Source: Plantago major
Taxonomy: Eukaryota > Streptophyta > Magnoliopsida > Lamiales > Plantaginaceae
Reading direction: 5' to 3'
DNA length: 64,000 nucleotides
NCBI GenBank assembly: GCA_026545765.1
Contig: CM048840.1
Span: forward strand, 14,946,765 to 15,010,764
A program made the position numbers and the translations under genes. The notes under the pieces were generated by a model. The model ran no database searches. It saw only the letters and a program-made list of their open reading frames with translations, and was not told the origin of the DNA. Below, one piece after another: positions 58,085-64,000 of the stretch. Position 1 is the stretch's first letter. Each line of letters starts with the position of its first letter.

Positions 58085-58985
58085 AGAAAATAGTAATTCT
58101 GAGTGTGATTTATTTTTAGATATTAAGCTATCATAGTTTTTATTAAATCACATATAACTTTATCTGCAAAACTCCGAAAAATATTTTGAACATATATTTG
58201 GATTCTCCGCGACAAGACGAATCCATAGACACCAATCTTATATATTATTATTAATTAAATAAATTATTTATATATTAAAATAAAAAAAATCAATTTGTTA
58301 AATCATATCTATTGGTTGTGTAAATTTAAATTTGGAAAATAAGTCATGGAACATTTTATTCTTGACAATGCAATGCACCTTATAACTTCCACTATTTATA
58401 TTTTTAGTATGTTCACTACATATATAGTTTTTATTAAATCACATATAACTTTATCTGCAAAACTCCGAAAAAATATTTTGAACATATATTTGGATTCAAC
58501 ACGATGAAACGAATCCATAGATACCAATTATAAATATAATTATTAATAAATATTTTATTCATTAAAATAAGATATAAATTTATTAAATGATATATATCGG
58601 TTGTGTAAATTTAAAATTTGAAAATAAACTATGGAACATTTTCATATTCAAAATGCAATGCACCTGATAACTTTCACTGTTTATTTTTAGTATTTTGACC
58701 GCATAGTATATAGTTTTTATTAAGTCCCATATGAATTTATCTGCAAAACTCCGAAAAATGTTTTAATTAATTAAATAAATTATTTATTTATTAAAATAAA
58801 TATAAATTTATTAATGAAATTTATAGTTGTAGACATTTACATAAACTTATCTACAAAACTCTTAAATATATTTAAGCATATATTAGATTCATCGTGACAA
58901 GACGAATCCATAAACAACAATTTGAATACTATTATTAATTAAATAAATTATTAAATAATATAAAATAAAATATTGGAGTTTTAAA
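58085..58985 (-). repeat. Family B repeats, inverted cluster of four
   Basis: AGTTTTTATTAAATC, CATATAACTTTATCTGCAAA, ACTCCGAAAAATATTTTGAA and CGACAAGACGAATCCATAGA repeat at about 58135, 58430, 58715 and 58850, the reverse complement of the 4-6.6 kb copies. Spacing is 140-300 bases. Confidence 0.7.
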
Positions 58986-59007
58986 AATAGAGTATTTATT
59001 AAATATT

Positions 59008-59205
59008 TAATATTGTCAAAGCGTTTGTCTTACAAGTGGCAAATGAGACACCCGTGCACTCAAGAGGTCACAGGTTCGATCTCCGAAATGGGTGATTATT
59101 TTCTCCATATAGAGAATGATTGAAATGTTATTAGAGAATTTATTGATGGTAAAGTTGTCTAATACTAAATATTGTAATTGTAATATTTTATCTCAAAAAA
59201 ATATA
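59008..59205 (+). mobile_element. SINE-like element (tRNA-type head)
   Basis: AGCGTTTGTCTTACAAGTGG resembles an A-box region, and ACAGGTTCGATCTCCG is a good B-box about 45 bases later. The stretch ends TTTTATCTCAAAAAAA. This order (Pol III boxes, unrelated body, A-rich end) fits a plant SINE. Target duplication was not identified. Confidence 0.5.
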
Positions 59206-59229
59206 TTTAATACTGCTTCATTCATTTAA

Positions 59230-59500
59230 AATGAAATTAATAGTTATTGAGATGTCCAATTATAATTTTGACTTTACGGTTGGCGGAGCGAATATGGGCA
59301 TTATTAGTGTTGTTGTTAGGGATCATGAGGGCAATGTTATTGTTTAGCGTCAAAATTTTATGTCTTATGGGCATTGAAGCTGCGAAAGGGTTGTTGCAAA
59401 ATTAACATTTGAATTGTTCAAGGTTTTGAATCGACATGTAGTATAATTGAAATTGATTGTTATTTGGTAATTAAATCTCTTAAATCTTTAAATTTTAGAT
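59230..59500 (+). pseudogene. Decayed RNase H-like (RVT_3) fragment, plus strand
   Basis: Reads DFTVGGANMGIISVVVRDHEGNVIV with a stop where W/A is expected, then FELFKVLNRHVV and, in another frame, IEIDCYLVIKSL. These are the front and centre of an RVT_3 domain. It is a clear relative of the minus-strand pieces at 5860 and 16255, but keeps the first ~25 residues better. Confidence 0.6.
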
Positions 59501-60277
59501 TTGACTGTCTCACTGGTATCCGCTACATGTGACTAATCCAAATCTTGTCGGATCCTTTTAGAAGCGGCTTTCCAAGGTGTTTTTACATCCACAGGCTCGA
59601 ACCGAGACCTTAAGTAAACTCAAGTCCCTTACGACTTTAGCCAACAGCTGTTGGTCTCAACAGTTTTTGTTAACTGCATACAAAAAGTATAATAAGATAT
59701 CACAAAACAAGATTGTTTTGTTTGAAACATCATTTTTTTAATCAATAACTACTCAAAAAAATAAAAAGAGCATATGAGATATGAATCTTACAAGAGTCAG
59801 GGACACTATTGAGCACATACCGGACTATATCTTACTGCATTGGAATTACGTCATTTTACCTTTAAATGGGTCGGGTTCCATCCAACCCGAATTCAAACCC
59901 GTTCAAAATAATGATGTTCAGGTCCGGGTCGGTCATATACTCAAACCCGCTCCTGTAACAAGACCCTGACTACAACATTTTATGGTTAAATTAGTAAAAT
60001 GTACATTTTTTCCGGGGGAGAGGAGGAGGTATGCTGGGGGTGGGTGCAAAAAAAACCACCGTAACATGTCGAATTATATTTGTAAAATAATATTATTTGT
60101 GTATGGGGGTGGGGAACCACATACCACCAGGAGCGTTGGTTGACCAACCATGTTAATTGTGTTATACACTTTTGTATTTTATTTTTGTTCGGAGGGATAT
60201 AATCTTAATTTAAGAACATGTGTTGGTTACTAATTAATTAACCGACCTGGTAGGAGTAGATGACCCGATATAAAATA

Positions 60278-60551
60278 CTTCCTCCGTTCCGGACTCAACT
60301 TAATTCCCGTTGGTCGGAGCACAAGTTTCAAGAAAAGAATGAATAAAGTATGAGAGATGATAATAAACTAGGAAAGAGAGAGAATAAAGTATGAGATAGT
60401 GGGAATACAGTAGGAAATATAGTAAATAAAGTAGTAGAGATAGTATTATTATAATGATAGTGGGTATTTAAATTTTCAAATTAGGAAGGGAAAGTTGAGT
60501 TTGGGACGGACTAAAACAGAAAGTGGGAAGTTGAGTTCGGGACGGAGGGAG
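60278..60551. mobile_element. Stowaway-type MITE (274 bp) inside the Helitron-like DNA
   Basis: CTTCCTCCGTTCCGGACTCAACTT mirrors AAGTTGAGTTCGGGACGGAGGGAG. TA lies at both edges (60276-60277 and 60552-60553). It interrupts sequence that is continuous in the copy at 10180-10290. Confidence 0.85.
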
Positions 60552-61099
60552 TATATGTTATCATCCCGCCGGTCGTCGGGTCCTGAATGGATTTGGGTTG
60601 GGTGGGATCATAGTGTTGTTTAGGTCCGGGTCGGGCATATACCCGAACTTGTTTCAAACCGAAACATTGTATGGTTAAGTTAATATAATGTATATTTTTC
60701 TGGGGGATTGTGGGTGGGTGCAAAAGATCGCAGACTAATATGTGAAATTTTATTCGTAAAATAATTTTTTTTTTTTTTTGTGTGGGATAAAGGACCACAT
60801 ACCACCCGAGGGTTGATGGGAGCCAACCCTGTAAATTGCGGGGCGGAGGGAGTATATAACAAAAGTGGTGAGTTAGGCCTAGAGACGGTCTCTTGACAAG
60901 ATTTGCATGCTTTCATCTCGGCCTATATCTTACTACAGTGGTATTTCGTTATTTTACTTTTAAACGGATCAGGTTCTATCTAACCCAATTCAACCCTCCT
61001 TGAAATAATGATGTTTAGGTCCGGTCTGGCATATACTCGAACCCGTTCTACATCTCTGTAACAAGACCTGATCGCGACATTTTATGATTAATTTAGTAA

Positions 61100-61350
61100 A
61101 AACTATTCACCCCGTCCCGCAGAACTTCATACATTTGTCATTTTTAGCCGTCCCATAGAACTTCATATATTACAAAAAAAAGGAAGCTACTCACACCCAA
61201 CAAATAATAAACAATCTCAATTCTTCACTCAAATTACACACTTTGCCACTAAAAAGTACACTTTATCCCACCTTTATTATATTTTATCAATACTTTAGCT
61301 TTTCACATAAAAGCTACAATTTCTAATGTATGAAGTTCTGCAGGAGGAGT
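61100..61350. mobile_element. MITE-like element
   Basis: CCGTCCCGCAGAACTTCATACAT at the left mirrors ATGTATGAAGTTCTGCAGGAGGAGTA at the right. Fragments of the same family are at 8880-9003. Confidence 0.65.
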
Positions 61351-61369
61351 ACATTTTTCCATGGTGGGC

Positions 61370-61590
61370 GAGATACTCTCTAGGCGGGGAAACTCTCTTC
61401 GATCTTCTCTCTACTTTTTTGATCCATAACGGCCCGAAGGGGTGGGGGGTATCTGATCCTCTATAGGTGGGGAAACTCTCTTCGATCTTCTCTCTACTTT
61501 CTTGATCTCCATAACGGGTCGGGGACATATACTCTCTAGGTGGGGAACTCTCTTTGATCTTCTATCTACTTTCTTCATCCATAACGGGCC
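61370..61590 (-). repeat. Three tandem units of the purine-rich repeat, inverted
   Basis: CTCTCTTCGATCTTCTCTCTAC occurs at about 61388 and 61475, and in changed form (TTTGATCTTCTATCTAC) near 61550. This is the reverse complement of the units at 3005 and 15073, in keeping with the opposite orientation of this Helitron-like copy. Confidence 0.7.
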
Positions 61591-62329
61591 TTGGGGGGGA
61601 GGATTGTGGGAAAAACAATTATAGCATGTGAAAATATGTTTGTTGAATAATAACTTTTGTGTCACTGGTAGGGTGACCACATGAGACCGCGGGGTTGTTA
61701 GAAACGGGAGGGTGCGGTGGGGGGATAAAAACATAGCTCTAACATGTAAAAATTATGTTTGTGCAATAATAATTTCGTGTGTGTGGTGGGGTGACCACAT
61801 ACCACCACGGGTTGTTGGGAAAAAACCCTATTGACCGTGTTGTATACTTTTGTATTTTATTTTTGTTCGTTTCGAGGGATACAAATTTTTAAAAAACATG
61901 TATCTGTTACTAATTAACATGTCAGATACGGTAGGACCCCGTATAAAATATATGTTATCAACCCGTCGGGTTCTGAACGGGTTTAAGGTTGAATTCTACC
62001 CCTTTTAAAGCATATCCATCATGATGAGTCGTACTTTTAAATTTTCTATAGTTAGCATAAAAAAAGATTCAATGATATAGTATTGGATGAAGGACTACCA
62101 CCGACACAACGACAAACGTTGTTTACATAAGTTTGACTATTTTATTTTCTCGACTAATTTATTTATTACATAAATTTGTCATCCCTTTTTATTTATTATT
62201 AAAATTAAACTATACCGTGGCATCGCCACGGGTAGTACTAGTAATGAGTATAAGCAATATATGTTTGAAATCTCTAGCTAGTTCTCTAGCTATGACTGGT
62301 AAGTGAATGTTAGGCATGCGACTTAAATT

Positions 62330-62565
62330 GATAATTGTAAACATCAACTGAATTTGAATGGTGAAAAATTATGTTTGAGATAGAGTGAAGATTTTATAGG
62401 GTTGCTATATAGGGTGTGTAAGGGTGATGTGATGTGTGTAATTTTTTTAAAATTATTTGGTTGGTTTAAAGTCGTTATAATAAATGAAAAAAATACAGTG
62501 AGAGCAAAAACAGTAGGTATAGAGATAAACTAAATAATGAATAGTTGGTGGAGTAAAAACAATTA
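62330..62565 (+). mobile_element. MITE-like family C, third copy
   Basis: GATAGAGTGAAGATTTTATAGGG, GGGTGTGTAAGGGTGATGTG and AAAATTATTTGGTTGGTTTAAAG follow the order seen at 13605. Non-coding. Confidence 0.5.
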
Positions 62566-62569
62566 AAGT

Positions 62570-63410
62570 TGCATGGTAAACAAGATGAGAAGGACAACTC
62601 GATTAAAGTCGAAGTTCAATTGCAATCAAAAGAGTCTCGCATAGAAAATATGTGCATAATTCAAAATATTTATAATTGTGTGTGTGAGAGAGTGATGCAT
62701 TTTGATGGCCCATTTTTTTTTTTTTTTTTAGGAAAAGGAAATTATATTGATAATACTCAAATTTCAGTTTCATCAAGATTTTCACAAGGTAAAATCGAAA
62801 AACCATAGCTGTCTGACTGACATGACTTACAAATGTGCTAAAATTGTTTTTCCTCCTCCTTTCTTCTTATGACACTAACTAACCATTGCGCCTTCTGTTC
62901 ATTAACATAACCGAATTGAATTGACCAAGAATCGAATCTAAATTGTAGTATAAAATATAATTCAGCGAATTGACCGATCTGACGAATCAATTAGTTTGCA
63001 GACAAAGAGAACAAATCCTTATTCAGAATTTCATTCTTGGTTTAATTGAGTAAACAAGTAAAAACTTACCATAAATCCAATCACCATTCAATACCTCATT
63101 TAACACCTTACCACTTTACCCTGATCAAATTTAGAAAAATATTGAAGTACATTTATATTATTGTCAAAACATATCTGCAACATATGTAATTCCATTGACC
63201 CTTCCCAAATTTGAACCATATAGTCTGGAGCAAAATGGGAAAATGTGGAAAAAATTATTAACACATGCCAAAATTATTAGAACAATTAAAATGGTAATGG
63301 TAATTTCTTGTGAATTATTAGTGACTAGTAGAGCAATTGTGGATTCTCAGTCAAAGATTATGAAGATGGAAAAACGTTATAGCTAATTTAACCTTTATTT
63401 GTAATCTTTC
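62570..63410. other. Upstream region of the GDSL gene
   Basis: No other gene is seen. It contains a poly-T run at 62706-62730. The last few hundred bases are presumably the GDSL promoter. Confidence 0.45.
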
Positions 63411-63419
63411 CTATAAATA
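63411..63419 (+). promoter_or_regulatory. TATA box of the GDSL gene
   Basis: CCTATAAATAAGG lies 66-74 bases before the ATG at 63485, a normal spacing giving a leader of about 40 bases. Confidence 0.75.
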
Positions 63420-63484
63420 AGGGCCCTTAGATAAGTAAATCAGCAAGAACTTACATCTTACATCATTTTCACAAGTAAAAAAAT

Positions 63485-64000
63485 ATGGTTAATTGCAACT
63501 GGGTGAACAATCTCATTGTTGTTGCATTTTTTGTTTTCGAATTATGCAACGCTATTGATTTGAAGAGTTGCAAATTCGACCAAATTTATTTGCTGGGTGA
63601 CTCTCTAGGTGACACCGGAAACTTTATCCGCGAGACACCAAAGAGCGTATTCGCAAAGCTTCCTTATGGTGAATCATTCCCTGACAAGAAACCAACAGGA
63701 CGATGCTCCGATGGACAACTTATCATTGATTACATTGGTAACACTTTTTCTTTATGAGATCGATCTCACATTCTTACAATCGTGCAAAAATGAATGATAT
63801 GTCAACTAAACAATTTTGAAGTTATCCACACCAAATTAGAATAATTTAACTTCAAACTTCTTGCCACGGCTAAACAATGACGAGGGAGTAACTGTTTTGT
63901 TTTTAAATGAATTTGTAGCGGTGTCATCTGGTCTACCATTTGTCCCTCCGTACAAAGATCTAAGCGCGGACACTAGGCACGGTGATAACTTCGCAACTGC
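63485..64000 (+). CDS. GDSL esterase/lipase, 5' part (cut by window end)
   Basis: Exon 1 (63485-63737) starts with a signal peptide of about 24 residues (NLIVVAFFVFELCNA). It carries block I of SGNH hydrolases, YLLGDSLGDTGNFI, with the nucleophile Ser in GDS. Then come LPYGESFPDKKPTGRCSDG and LIIDYI. The donor is ATTG|GTAACA and the acceptor TTTGTAG|CG at 63918. Exon 2 continues AVSSGLPFVPPYKDLSAD and runs out of the window. This pattern fits the sinapine-esterase/acetylajmalan-esterase-like branch, secreted enzymes that cleave ester bonds of specialised metabolites or lipids; the true substrate is unknown. No lesion in the visible part. Confidence 0.93.

Larger units (their letters stand above)
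59780..62241 (+). mobile_element. Helitron-like element(s), best-preserved copy
   Basis: The right end is a near-perfect hairpin, CCGTGGC-ATC-GCCACGG (62215-62231), then GTAGTA, a spacer C-T-A-G (62238-62241) and T. The body repeats the block TATATCTTACT...AATAATGATGTTCAGGTCCG twice (near 59830 and 60920) and a GTGACCACATACCACC block up to four times. It is therefore probably two nested or tandem copies. The 5' TC end is not defined, and no Rep/helicase frame is present. Confidence 0.6.

Noticed and set aside
59040..59100. Possible tRNA gene
   Set aside because: It has B-box and weak A-box, but no cloverleaf could be drawn; a SINE-like element fits better.
1..64000. CRISPR arrays, bacterial operons or organelle DNA
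   Set aside because: No regularly spaced identical repeats. Introns, LTR elements and MITEs indicate nuclear plant DNA.

Overview
This is nuclear genomic DNA of a flowering plant, most likely a eudicot. It is AT-rich and intron-bearing, with few genes between many transposable-element remnants: Stowaway MITEs, Helitron-type termini and a 16-kb Ty3/gypsy element of Tat type. The lineage is not fixed by anything I can see. Retand-like Tat elements were first described in Silene, so Caryophyllales is possible but unproven.

Layout. 1-17.9 kb is a mosaic of non-autonomous transposons. It holds a Stowaway MITE with TA target duplication, a CACTA-like end, Helitron-like hairpin/CTAG ends, an AT-rich dispersed repeat family, decayed RNase H-like (RVT_3) fragments, a 1.64-kb tandem duplication and several small tandem repeats. 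17.9-33.8 kb is one large Ty3/gypsy Tat-lineage element. It has LTRs, a primer-binding-type site, decayed gag-pol with a second (archaeal-type) RNase H domain, tandem repeats, a long antisense coding region and a 3' LTR split by an inverted LTR-like insertion. It sits inside one copy of the AT-rich repeat family, whose two halves resume on either side. 33.8-40.4 kb is again repeats and MITEs.

40.4-50.0 kb is a small-gene cluster. Four plus-strand copies of a roughly 57-residue protein gene start MAFFS and end in a VSYFPxNSQMSRL-type tail: two look intact, one is stopped early and one has a shifted C-terminus. Copies 1 and 3 lie in a 1.7-kb segmental duplication. Between them is a dead leucine-rich-repeat gene resembling the ectodomain of At1g74360 (NILR1-like receptor kinase).

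50.5-53.0 kb (minus strand) is a six-exon O-fucosyltransferase-family gene, complete except for a two-base frame disruption in exon 5. 53.6-62.6 kb is transposon-rich, with a hAT-type MITE with 8-bp target duplication and a Helitron family with clear hairpin/CTAG ends. The window ends inside a GDSL esterase/lipase gene that begins at 63485.

The most notable item is the antisense gene of the Tat element. It lies opposite pol, between pol and the 3' LTR, and has its own minus-strand TATA box, a consensus splice donor and an acceptor one base before its start codon. It therefore looks like an independently transcribed, spliced accessory gene of the retrotransposon. Small indels are unusually common in otherwise young or conserved sequence (element interior, O-fucosyltransferase exon 5, small genes), so real decay and consensus error must be separated before these loci are called dead.
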